The position numbers were made by a program, and so were the translations under genes. Below the pieces are notes generated by a model. That model saw only the letters and a list, made by a program, of their open reading frames with translations, did not search any database and was not told the origin of the DNA. 8,162 bases of DNA from Actinomycetota bacterium (GTDB lineage Bacteria > Actinomycetota > Thermoleophilia > Gaiellales > Gaiellaceae): assembly GCA_013812465.1 (NCBI GenBank), contig JACCTK010000217.1, positions 1 through 8,162 on the forward strand, read 5' to 3'. Shown here piece by piece: positions 1 to 5,929 of this stretch. The first letter of the stretch is position 1. Each line of letters starts with the position of its first letter.

Positions 1-1236
1 GATCTCGAGCACGAGATTGTCAACGCCGCTCGCGTGCACGGCGCCTGCGGGAATCAGGTACAGGCGGTGCTGAACGGCGGGATGCGTCTGGAGATAACGC
101 TCCGGGTCCAGCTCGAGTCCCGGATCCTCCGCCCGCGTCGCCTCGACCCGAAAGGCTTCGAGGTCGGCGTCTTCCCGCAGCCCGAGGAAGATCTCCGCCC
201 CTGGCTTGGCATCCACGACGTAGTACGTCTCGTGTTGAGTGTACGGAAGCCCAAAGGTGTCGCGCATGTACTCCTCGGTCGGGTGGCACTGGATCGAGAG
301 ATGGCCTCCCCCGAACGTGTCCAGGTAGTCGAACCGGATCGGGAACGAGACCCCGAAACGCGCGGCGAGCTCGGCGCCGAGGACGCGCTCGCCTTCGGCC
401 GCCATCAGGAGCTCGAATCCGACCTCGATCGGATCGTCTGCGCCGAGGAGAATCCCGCTCTCGGGAGTGATCAGCTCGTAGGACCAGGCGAGGTTCGGCG
501 CAGTGGTCGAGATCCCGAGGACATCGCGGAGCCACTGGCCACCCCAAGGGCCGGGGAAAAACGTCGGACGGGTGCGGAAGGGCCTGCCGGCGAGCTCGTG
601 CAGCGAGCGCCGGAGCGTGTTCCCGTCGAGCGAGCGAGGCGCCTCAGGCTCGCTTAGGTCGATGTAGAGGTCGAGTCGCGGGAGGAGCTCCTGCTTGTGC
701 CGCCCGAGCACCGGCCAGTCGACGAAGAGGAGACGCTGCTCGGATCCGGCCGCCCCGACCGGCTGTCCGAGGTTGCCGGCCTCACCCCGCCGCACGCCCG
801 CGAGGCTTTGCCACTTCGGAAGATCCGCGTACCAGAGAACGTCGTGCGCGACGAGGGCGCTGCCCGGACCGAAGATCACGACAATGTCCGCGTCAGCACC
901 CGAGGCGGGCGCTAGCTCGTCGAAGAGGTCCGCCAGCGATCCCTCGAAGATGCGGCCGAAGACGGGATCGCCAGGGAGGATGCTCGCAGCCGTGCGCCGC
1001 TGGATCTCTTCCCAGGAAGCGAGAGAACGGCGCGCATCGACGAGCGCTGTCTTGACGTCCCGCTCGGCGAGCCCCGCGCTGAGGCCGGCGAGGAAGCCCT
1101 CCCAGGAAAGAGCAGCCGGGCCGTCGATCGCGAGCGCTCGAGGCCTCGTGCGGACGATCGCGTCCGCCAGCGCGCCGAATCCATTCTCGACTCTGCCTCC
1201 CGTGAGTGGGTAGCGGGGACTCGGGTCGTAGCTCAT
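1..1236 (-). CDS. manA: Class I mannose-6-phosphate isomerase, long form with N-terminal extension (C-terminus beyond window edge)
   Basis: This cytoplasmic zinc enzyme is expected to interconvert mannose-6-phosphate and fructose-6-phosphate. The reading frame is open for 412 codons from an ATG at 1236 to the window edge, so the C-terminus (roughly 170 residues if it has the usual ~590 of the long form) is missing. Residues 1-215 are the extension typical of long class I enzymes. The cupin part begins with PFRTRPTFFPGPWGGQW (219-235), followed by LSIQCHPTEEY (313-323), YTQHETYYVVDA (332-343) and LIPAGAVHASG (394-404). By family knowledge, Q316, H318, E336 and H401 are the zinc ligands, and all are present. 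The start was chosen because the N-terminus then matches the family; no strong Shine-Dalgarno is seen, and an in-frame GTG at 1293 is an alternative. It lies 130 bp downstream of a glycoside hydrolase on the same strand. The family call is firm; the native substrate is inferred. Confidence 0.9.
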   Translation of the reverse strand, partial: MSYDPSPRYPLTGGRVENGFGALADAIVRTRPRALAIDGPAALSWEGFLAGLSAGLAERDVKTALVDARRSLASWEEIQRRTAASILPGDPVFGRIFEGSLADLFDELAPASGADADIVVIFGPGSALVAHDVLWYADLPKWQSLAGVRRGEAGNLGQPVGAAGSEQRLLFVDWPVLGRHKQELLPRLDLYIDLSEPEAPRSLDGNTLRRSLHELAGRPFRTRPTFFPGPWGGQWLRDVLGISTTAPNLAWSYELITPESGILLGADDPIEVGFELLMAAEGERVLGAELAARFGVSFPIRFDYLDTFGGGHLSIQCHPTEEYMRDTFGLPYTQHETYYVVDAKPGAEIFLGLREDADLEAFRVEATRAEDPGLELDPERYLQTHPAVQHRLYLIPAGAVHASGVDNLVLEI

Positions 1237-1267
1237 TGGCCGATCTTTGGCCCATGAGCGGGGAGGG

Positions 1268-1293
1268 GTGTGGGGAACCGGGAGGTTCCACAC
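1268..1293. repeat. Inverted repeat (imperfect hairpin) between hydrolase and isomerase genes
   Basis: The left arm GTGTGGGGAACC (1268-1279) pairs with GGTTCCACAC (1284-1293) across a GGGA loop, giving ten base pairs with a two-base bulge. It lies 31-56 bp upstream of the isomerase start. It resembles the second inverted repeat at 1315-1341 (shared TGTGGGG...AAC / GTT...CCACA pattern). No T-tract follows on the minus strand, so a classic intrinsic terminator is unlikely. It could be an RNA structure in the transcript or a protein-binding site. The pairing is seen directly; the role is unknown. Confidence 0.5.
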
Positions 1294-1314
1294 GCTTTCG
1301 AGAAGAAGGGGGGA

Positions 1315-1341
1315 TGTGGGGGGAACATGGTTTCCCCCACA
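1315..1341. terminator. Strong GC-rich hairpin 26 bp after the hydrolase stop; possible weak terminator or attenuator
   Basis: TGTGGGGGGAA (1315-1325) pairs with TTTCCCCCACA (1331-1341) around a five-base loop. This is an 11-bp stem with one G-T wobble. Read on the minus strand, it follows the glycoside hydrolase gene that ends at 1367. It is followed by a pyrimidine-rich run (C and T, with CTTCTTCT) rather than a clean T-tract. It may partly end or process the regulator-hydrolase transcript before the isomerase gene. Alternatively it may be a paired operator with 1268-1293. Termination is an inference. Confidence 0.4.
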
Positions 1342-1366
1342 AACGCGAGTCGTAGGCGAGCGTTGC

Positions 1367-2638
1367 TCACGTGCGCAGCAGAAGGTCGAGCGTCAAGGCC
1401 GCGCTCCAGGAGAAGTCGCTGACCCCGAGGGGCTCGCCGGTCCTCGGGTCGTAGTACTCGACGAACCCGGACCGGCTGACGAGCTCGAGGGTCATCCGCC
1501 GTAGCTCGTCCGCCTCAACGTGCAGCCCGTACCGCTCGAGGCCCTGGATGAAGAACCAGTTGACGTTCACCCAGACGGGGCCGCGCCAATAGCGTCGCGG
1601 GTCGTACGCGACGCTCGACTTCGAGGCCGAGGTCACCGGCCACGGGGCCTCGGGCGAAGGGCCAAAACGGGTCGGCGACCAGAGAGCCTCGTCGAAGAGA
1701 CGACGGGCCTGCTCGGGCCGCGGAACGCCGGCGTAGAGCGGGAACATGGCGTCGATGGTCTCGTCACCCGTCAGCGGGTCACCGTCGTCCTCGACATAGA
1801 CCGCGCTGGATTCGTCCCAGCGCTCCGCGAGCGCGTCGCGGAGTCGTCCGGCGGCAACGCTCGCGCGCGCGCCGTCCCCGCCGAGCTCGCCCCAGAGCCA
1901 GGCGAGGTCGTCCTCGGCCGCCGCGAGGATCGAGTTCAAGGTGAGATCGACGAAGACGAACGGCCAGCTCTCGAGAGCGGGCCGATAACCGTGAGTCTGC
2001 AAGCGACGGACGAGGTACAGGTAGCGCACATAGTCGTCGTCGGTCGGCCGCTCCGAGGCGTCGAGCTCGTGGCTGTCGGTCCGCCTTATGTCGAGCTCGC
2101 CTTCGACCTCCAGCCGCGCCAGCGCCCGGTCGAACCGTGGCGAGTTGTCCGCCCCTTCCCAGGGATGGACGATGGCGATGAGACCCGAGTCGATGGCCCG
2201 CTCGCGGTGCAGCCAGTCGTGCCAGCGCTCGAGAGCGGGGACGACCTCCTCCAGAAACGACCGGTCCGGTGACGCCTCGTGCAGCACGCGGACAGCGGTT
2301 GCGAGGACCGGCGGTTGCGTGAGGCCGCTCGTCGGGACCTCGGGCGCCTGCTCGCAGGCCGCGGAGTCCCATAGCTCCGGTCCCGGCGAGTAGTCGGGCG
2401 CCGGGATGTGGAACACGATGTGCGGGACCATCCCGTCGCTCCACTGCCCTCTCAGGAGCGATCGCGCCTCAGCTCGGCCGCGCTCGGGATCGACGTGCGC
2501 CAGCCCGAGCGCGACGAAGGCCGAGTCCCAGTTCCACTGGTGCGGGTAGAGCTCTCTCCCCGGCCGGACGAACGGCCCCATGTCGTTGCCGGCGAGGAGC
2601 GCCCGGGCTCCGTCGATGAGGACTCGGCGGGGATTCAC
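1367..2638 (-). CDS. MGH1-like (GH63-type) glycoside hydrolase, mannosylglycerate/glucosylglycerate hydrolase family
   Basis: This is a 423-residue (alpha/alpha)6-barrel hydrolase with no signal peptide, so it should act in the cytoplasm. Landmark motifs are LYPHQWNWDSAF (30-41), GQWSDGMVPHIVF (64-76), HPWEGADNSPRFD (158-170), YWRGPVWVNVNWF (350-362), GFVEYYDP (391-398) and FSWSAAL (409-415). By comparison with characterised mannosylglycerate and glucosylglycerate hydrolases, D164 is the likely general acid and E394 the likely general base; both are present. The length fits those enzymes (about 420-450 residues). The GTG start (2638-2636) overlaps the TGA of the upstream regulator as GTGA, implying translational coupling. 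It is a clear paralogue of the plus-strand hydrolase at 4354-5736. The exact substrate cannot be read from the sequence. An alpha-mannoside or alpha-glucoside of glycerate is favoured by family, and mannose release would suit the nearby isomerase gene. Confidence 0.85.
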   Translation of the reverse strand: MNPRRVLIDGARALLAGNDMGPFVRPGRELYPHQWNWDSAFVALGLAHVDPERGRAEARSLLRGQWSDGMVPHIVFHIPAPDYSPGPELWDSAACEQAPEVPTSGLTQPPVLATAVRVLHEASPDRSFLEEVVPALERWHDWLHRERAIDSGLIAIVHPWEGADNSPRFDRALARLEVEGELDIRRTDSHELDASERPTDDDYVRYLYLVRRLQTHGYRPALESWPFVFVDLTLNSILAAAEDDLAWLWGELGGDGARASVAAGRLRDALAERWDESSAVYVEDDGDPLTGDETIDAMFPLYAGVPRPEQARRLFDEALWSPTRFGPSPEAPWPVTSASKSSVAYDPRRYWRGPVWVNVNWFFIQGLERYGLHVEADELRRMTLELVSRSGFVEYYDPRTGEPLGVSDFSWSAALTLDLLLRT

Positions 2639-4110
2639 CTCGTCAGGCTGCGGCCGCCGCGACCACGCTCCCGTTCAGGGACGAGCGGGAGCCCAGTGAT
2701 CGCTCCGATCATCTCCGCGGTCCGTTGCGCCGCAGCCGCTGGACCGAGCCGGCCGGTGAGAACCGCCTCGAGCATCGTCTGCAGCTGGACCGAGACCCGT
2801 GGGTACGAGGGCATCCAGGGCCTCGCCACTGCCAGCTCGATGATCTCGGCGATCTCCGGGAGGAAGGGCAGGTCCGAGGCGACGAGCTCGATCGCCGAGC
2901 GGCGCGACGGTATCCGTCCGGTGGAGCGTGCGACTCGGGCGAGAGCGTCCGGCTCCACCGCGCGCTGCAGAAGCTGCATCGCAAGGCGGGGTTGCGCCGC
3001 CTGTCGGAAGATCGCGAACATCATTCCGCCAGCCACGCTCGCGGGCATTCCTTTGGGGCCGGCGGGCACGCGCGTGAAGCAGAAGTGTTCCCAGACATCG
3101 TGGTGATGGACTCCCAGGGCCTCGGCGAGAGCCTGCGCCTCGTAGACGCCGCCGAGTGAGAGCGCGGCGCGTCCCTCGGCGAGCAGTCGAACCGCGTAGT
3201 CCCACTCGTACCCAACCACCTCCGAAGGGACGATGCCCTCGTCGACCAGCCTGCGGAGGAAGCGAAGCGCCTGTGCGGTCGCGCGAGAGCTGAGACTCAC
3301 TCCCCCAGGCCCGAGCACGTGGGCTGCGTTGGACGCCAGGACGGCGATCAGGCAGTACGTGGTCGTCTCTCCGGCCATGCCGCCGCCCGGCATGACCATG
3401 GGAGTGCGAACGCCGCCCTCCGCGAGCGCGTGACCGGCCGCTCGCAGCTCCGTCCAAGTCGTTGGTGGCGAGATGCCGAGCGACTCGAGCTTGCGCCGGC
3501 TGTACCAGAGCCCGCTCGCGTCGGCGAAGGGCGAGACGCCGAAGGTCTTGCCCTCGTAGCGGTTCGCGCGCACGAGAGGCTCGAGGAAGTCGACCTCGTG
3601 CTCCTGACGAACCCAGCCCTCGTTCAACTCCTCGAGCGCGTGAATGAAACCCGCCGCCGCGAATTCCGGCGCCCAGACCGAGTCGATGACCGCCAGATCC
3701 GGCGCCTGGCCTTCGGCGACGGCATGCGTGAGAGTCTGGTGGAGCGACTGGCGCGGGACCTTCACGACGCTGATCTGATTTCTGGCGCCGGCGGCATCGC
3801 GGACCATCCGCGCCCACGGGCCCTCGGTCGGCACGATGACGCGAACTTCGGGCTGGTCCGGTCGGCGACTGAGCCAGTGCGGATTGACGAACGATCCTCG
3901 CCGGCGATGGCGGAGGATCACACCCTCGTCTGCAAGCTCGGAGAGCGCACGGCTCACCGGAGTTCGGCTGAGCTTGTAGCGCTCGCACAGCTCGTGCTCG
4001 GTCGGCAGACGATCGTCGGCGCCGCCGTAGTGACCGCTCAAGATCTCCTCTAGGAGAAGCGTCTTCAGCTGGAAGTAGAGCGGAATCGGCTGCCGAGGAT
4101 CGATCCCCAT
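2635..4110 (-). CDS. GntR-type wHTH regulator fused to a cytoplasmic ABC solute-binding domain
   Basis: This 491-residue protein is a probable one-component sugar sensor. Residues 8-76 are a GntR winged helix, with PIPLYFQLKTLLLEEILSG (9-26), LPTEHELCERYKLSRTPVSRAL (35-56) and the wing GVILRHRRRGSFV (63-75). Residues 88-475 resemble an extracellular family 1 solute-binding protein: PDLAVIDSVWAPEF (137-150), GVSPFADASGLWYSRRKLESLGI (191-213), PPTTWTELRAAGHAL (215-229) and LAEGRAALSLGG (310-321). No signal peptide or membrane segment precedes the HTH, so the binding domain stays in the cytosol. The ATG at 4110 is preferred because GAGGAG lies just upstream and GntR domains usually begin near here; the ATG at 4128 is an alternative. 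Its TGA overlaps the next gene's start. Position at the divergent promoter suggests it controls both arms. Repressor or activator mode is unknown. Confidence 0.87.
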   Translation of the reverse strand: MGIDPRQPIPLYFQLKTLLLEEILSGHYGGADDRLPTEHELCERYKLSRTPVSRALSELADEGVILRHRRRGSFVNPHWLSRRPDQPEVRVIVPTEGPWARMVRDAAGARNQISVVKVPRQSLHQTLTHAVAEGQAPDLAVIDSVWAPEFAAAGFIHALEELNEGWVRQEHEVDFLEPLVRANRYEGKTFGVSPFADASGLWYSRRKLESLGISPPTTWTELRAAGHALAEGGVRTPMVMPGGGMAGETTTYCLIAVLASNAAHVLGPGGVSLSSRATAQALRFLRRLVDEGIVPSEVVGYEWDYAVRLLAEGRAALSLGGVYEAQALAEALGVHHHDVWEHFCFTRVPAGPKGMPASVAGGMMFAIFRQAAQPRLAMQLLQRAVEPDALARVARSTGRIPSRRSAIELVASDLPFLPEIAEIIELAVARPWMPSYPRVSVQLQTMLEAVLTGRLGPAAAAQRTAEMIGAITGLPLVPERERGRGGRSLTR

Positions 4111-4256
4111 CTGCTCCTCGCTCGCCATGGAGAACCGCACTCTACTCACCGGGTCGGGAGCGATCTTCAGGTCGCGGGACATGGCTTCGGGGAACCAGGA
4201 GACGCGACGGAAAGTGAATAGGACGGGAGCGCGAGCCGGAGAAGATTTGCTATTCG

Positions 4257-4268
4257 AAGATAACAAAA
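4257..4268 (-). promoter_or_regulatory. Possible extended -10 element for the minus-strand regulator operon
   Basis: On the minus strand the left arm of the inverted repeat reads TTTTGTTATCTT, which fits an extended -10 (TGT plus TATCTT) facing the regulator gene. No convincing -35 hexamer lies 16-19 bp upstream. This is only a symmetry-based suggestion; the same bases may be purely an operator. A start here would give a leader of about 140 nt before the ATG at 4110. Confidence 0.3.
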
Positions 4269-4315
4269 CTGGAACCAGAACGGGTATTGACTCGGAGGCG
4301 CTCATTTTGTTATCT
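4258..4315. promoter_or_regulatory. Candidate operator: perfect 11-bp inverted repeat in the divergent regulator/hydrolase region
   Basis: AGATAACAAAA (4258-4268) and TTTTGTTATCT (4305-4315) are exact reverse complements, with centres 47 bp apart, about 4.5 helical turns. They sit in an AT-rich island within a GC-rich locus, between the regulator and the plus-strand hydrolase. A near copy (TTTTGTTACAT, 5750-5760) lies in the promoter of the solute-binding protein gene. GntR regulators commonly bind near their own divergent promoter, so this is the best candidate binding site for the GntR-SBP fusion. The repeat is seen directly; binding is inferred. Confidence 0.6.
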
Positions 4316-4316
4316 G
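4287..4316 (+). promoter_or_regulatory. Predicted sigma-70-type promoter for the plus-strand hydrolase
   Basis: The -35 TTGACT (4287-4292) is separated by 18 bp from TATCTG (4311-4316), which is preceded by TGT as in an extended -10. The -10 lies inside the right arm of the inverted repeat, so a protein bound there would block the polymerase. The arrangement repeats that of the promoter at 5733-5761. The hydrolase start at 4354 is about 38 bp downstream. Confidence 0.5.
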
Positions 4317-4341
4317 ACGATTGCAATATCGAAGGCCACGC

Positions 4342-4348
4342 GAAGGGA
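4342..4348 (+). promoter_or_regulatory. Shine-Dalgarno that sets the hydrolase start at GTG 4354
   Basis: GAAGGGA ends five bases before GTG (4354-4356). The frame remains open back to a TTG at 4321, but that codon has no ribosome-binding site and lies only a few bases after the predicted -10. The GTG start is therefore preferred. Confidence 0.6.
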
Positions 4349-4353
4349 CGAGT

Positions 4354-5736
4354 GTGAGCGACGGCTTGCTCGAGATTGAGCAGACGACCGAGCCCGCCGA
4401 CGACGCGGGGCTGATCGGCCAGGCGAGGGCCGTGCTGGAGGCGAACTGGCTCGGCCACGCGACCTCTCCCAACCGCCGCCTCTATCCGCATCAATGGAGC
4501 TGGGACGCGGCCTGTATCGCGATGGGCTATGCCTCCTGGAATCAGGAGCGCGCGGAGACCGAGCTTCGCTCGCTCTTCTCCGGACAGTGGCGCGACGGCC
4601 TCCTCCCCCACATCGTGTTCACGGACGGCGCCCGGTACTTCCCCGGCCCCGACTTCTGGCAGACGGAGCGCTCGCAAGACGCGCCGGCGTCGCCGAGGAC
4701 CTCGGGAATCGTCCAGCCACCGATCCACGCGACGGCGGCCTTGCAGGTGTATCGCCTGGCGAGCGACCGACCGAGGGCAGCCGCCTTCCTGGAGAAGCTC
4801 CTGCCGAAGCTCGCCGCCTGGCACGCTTACCTGTATCGCGAGCGCGCACGAGTCGAGGGCGGTCTCGTCGAGATCTGGCATCCGTGGGAGTCGGGCATGG
4901 ACAACTCTCCGCTCTGGGACGTCGCGCTCGAGCGCATGTCGTTCGATCCCGAGCTGTTGCCGGAGTACGAGCGGGTTGACGTCGACGTCGCCGAGGTGAC
5001 CGAGCGTCCCTCCGACGGGGAGTACGACCGCTACGTCTACCTGGTGAGCTTGTTTCGCGAGCTCGCCTACGACTCGTCACGAATCAAGCGCGTGACGCCG
5101 TTCGCGCTCCAGCCCGTTCTGTTCAACTCGCTCCTCGTCCAGTCGAACCGGGATCTGGCCGAGATCGCACGCGTCGTCGGCGCCGACCCGGAGCCGTTCG
5201 AGGCTTGGGCGGAAAGCACCGCCGCCGCGCTCGAGGAGACGCTGTGGGACGACGAGCACGCCATCTATGTCGACTACGACGTCGAGGCGGGCGAGCGTGT
5301 CGCGGCGCGGACTGCCGCCGGTCTCGCGCCGCTCTACGCGGGAGTGCCCGCCCGCGCGCGAGCCGAGCGCATGGTCGAGCTGCTGGCGAACTCGCGGGTG
5401 TCGGTTGGCGCTCGAGGCTGGGCGGTAACGAGCCTGGCGCCGAGCGATCCGGGCTTTCAGGCGGCGCGCTACTGGCGAGGCCCCGTCTGGCCGATCCTCA
5501 ACTGGGTCCTTCAGCGCGGCCTCGATCGCTACGGGTATCCGACGCTCGCCGCGGAGGTTCGCCGCGCGGTTGTCGAGCTGGCGAGGGGCGCCGGCTTCTG
5601 GGAGCACTACTGCCCGGAGAGCGGCCGCGGGCAGGGCGGAGACCGGTTCGCCTGGACGGCGGCGCTCGTCCTCGACCTCCTGCGCGAGAACAAGGCCAAG
5701 CCGGAGAGCGCATCGCGGATGGGGATCGCGCATTGA
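4354..5736 (+). CDS. Second MGH1-like (GH63-type) glycoside hydrolase, paralogue of the 1367-2638 gene
   Basis: This 460-residue cytoplasmic (alpha/alpha)6-barrel hydrolase has the same motif series as its minus-strand paralogue: LYPHQWSWDAACIAMGY (43-59), GQWRDGLLPHIVF (77-89), WHPWESGMDNSPLWD (175-189), YWRGPVWPILNWVLQRG (373-389), GFWEHYCPESG (414-424) and FAWTAALVLDLL (432-443). D183 and E417 occupy the positions of the catalytic acid and base in characterised glucosylglycerate and mannosylglycerate hydrolases. Differences from the paralogue include WESGMDNSP in place of WEGADNSP, and EHYCP in place of EYYDP next to the base. These may signal a different substrate or aglycone. A hydrophilic 30-residue N-terminal stretch precedes the domain. 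The gene has its own predicted promoter. Its stop codon lies within the -35 box of the next promoter, so it leads the uptake genes without any gap for a terminator. Family is confident; substrate is not. Confidence 0.85.
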   Translation: MSDGLLEIEQTTEPADDAGLIGQARAVLEANWLGHATSPNRRLYPHQWSWDAACIAMGYASWNQERAETELRSLFSGQWRDGLLPHIVFTDGARYFPGPDFWQTERSQDAPASPRTSGIVQPPIHATAALQVYRLASDRPRAAAFLEKLLPKLAAWHAYLYRERARVEGGLVEIWHPWESGMDNSPLWDVALERMSFDPELLPEYERVDVDVAEVTERPSDGEYDRYVYLVSLFRELAYDSSRIKRVTPFALQPVLFNSLLVQSNRDLAEIARVVGADPEPFEAWAESTAAALEETLWDDEHAIYVDYDVEAGERVAARTAAGLAPLYAGVPARARAERMVELLANSRVSVGARGWAVTSLAPSDPGFQAARYWRGPVWPILNWVLQRGLDRYGYPTLAAEVRRAVVELARGAGFWEHYCPESGRGQGGDRFAWTAALVLDLLRENKAKPESASRMGIAH

Positions 5737-5761
5737 CTTCGTCTGCGTTTTTTGTTACATC
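5733..5761 (+). promoter_or_regulatory. Predicted promoter with operator-like motif ahead of the solute-binding protein gene
   Basis: TTGACT (5733-5738) is followed after 17 bp by TACATC (5756-5761), preceded by TGT as in an extended -10. The -10 region reads TTTTGTTACAT (5750-5760), closely matching the inverted-repeat arm TTTTGTTATCT at 4305-4315. The -35 overlaps the stop codon of the hydrolase gene. The shared motif suggests joint regulation of the hydrolase and uptake genes, possibly by the GntR-SBP protein. Confidence 0.5.
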
Positions 5762-5821
5762 CGCATGGCAAATAAGGATCGCCAAGTGGTGAAGCGACGC
5801 TGGCTTCTAGATCGGAGGAGC

Positions 5822-5929
5822 ATGGGGCAGAAGTCTCCGCCGAAGGTGGGTTGGAGGGCACGGGTCATGGGTGTGCGGCCGGTCGAATCGGCGCCGCACG
5901 CTCCCTACCGGCACAGGAGGATCGCATGA
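5822..5929 (+). CDS. Possible small upstream ORF (35 aa) overlapping the solute-binding protein start
   Basis: An ATG at 5822, three bases after GGAGG, opens a 35-codon frame ending in a TGA that overlaps the next ATG as ATGA (5926-5929). The peptide is basic and rich in Arg, Pro and His, with no recognisable family and no signal or membrane segment. An in-frame ATG at 5765 would give 54 residues but lies almost at the predicted transcription start. The strong ribosome site and the ATGA overlap fit a translated leader coupled to the transporter gene. The frame may equally be chance in a GC-rich leader. Confidence 0.3.
   Translation: MGQKSPPKVGWRARVMGVRPVESAPHAPYRHRRIA

Noticed and set aside
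34..657. 207-codon plus-strand frame at the left edge
   Set aside because: It is antisense to the isomerase gene, whose zinc-site motifs are unmistakable; the predicted peptide is charge-rich low-complexity typical of a GC-rich shadow frame.
4127..4357. 76-codon plus-strand frame across the divergent promoter region
   Set aside because: It runs through the inverted repeat and predicted promoter, has no clear ribosome site or recognisable family, and its 5' end would overlap the regulator's start region.
2635..4881. Much longer version of the minus-strand regulator frame, with 250 extra N-terminal residues
   Set aside because: The extra part is antisense to the 5' third of the hydrolase gene and shows no domain. 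GntR proteins start near PIPLY, and a ribosome site precedes ATG 4110.
5728..5753. Short stem followed by a run of T (CGCA...TGCGTTTTTT) after the plus-strand hydrolase, as a terminator
   Set aside because: The stem is only about four base pairs with an 11-base loop, and the same bases fit a promoter (TTGACT and TGT-TACATC) better.
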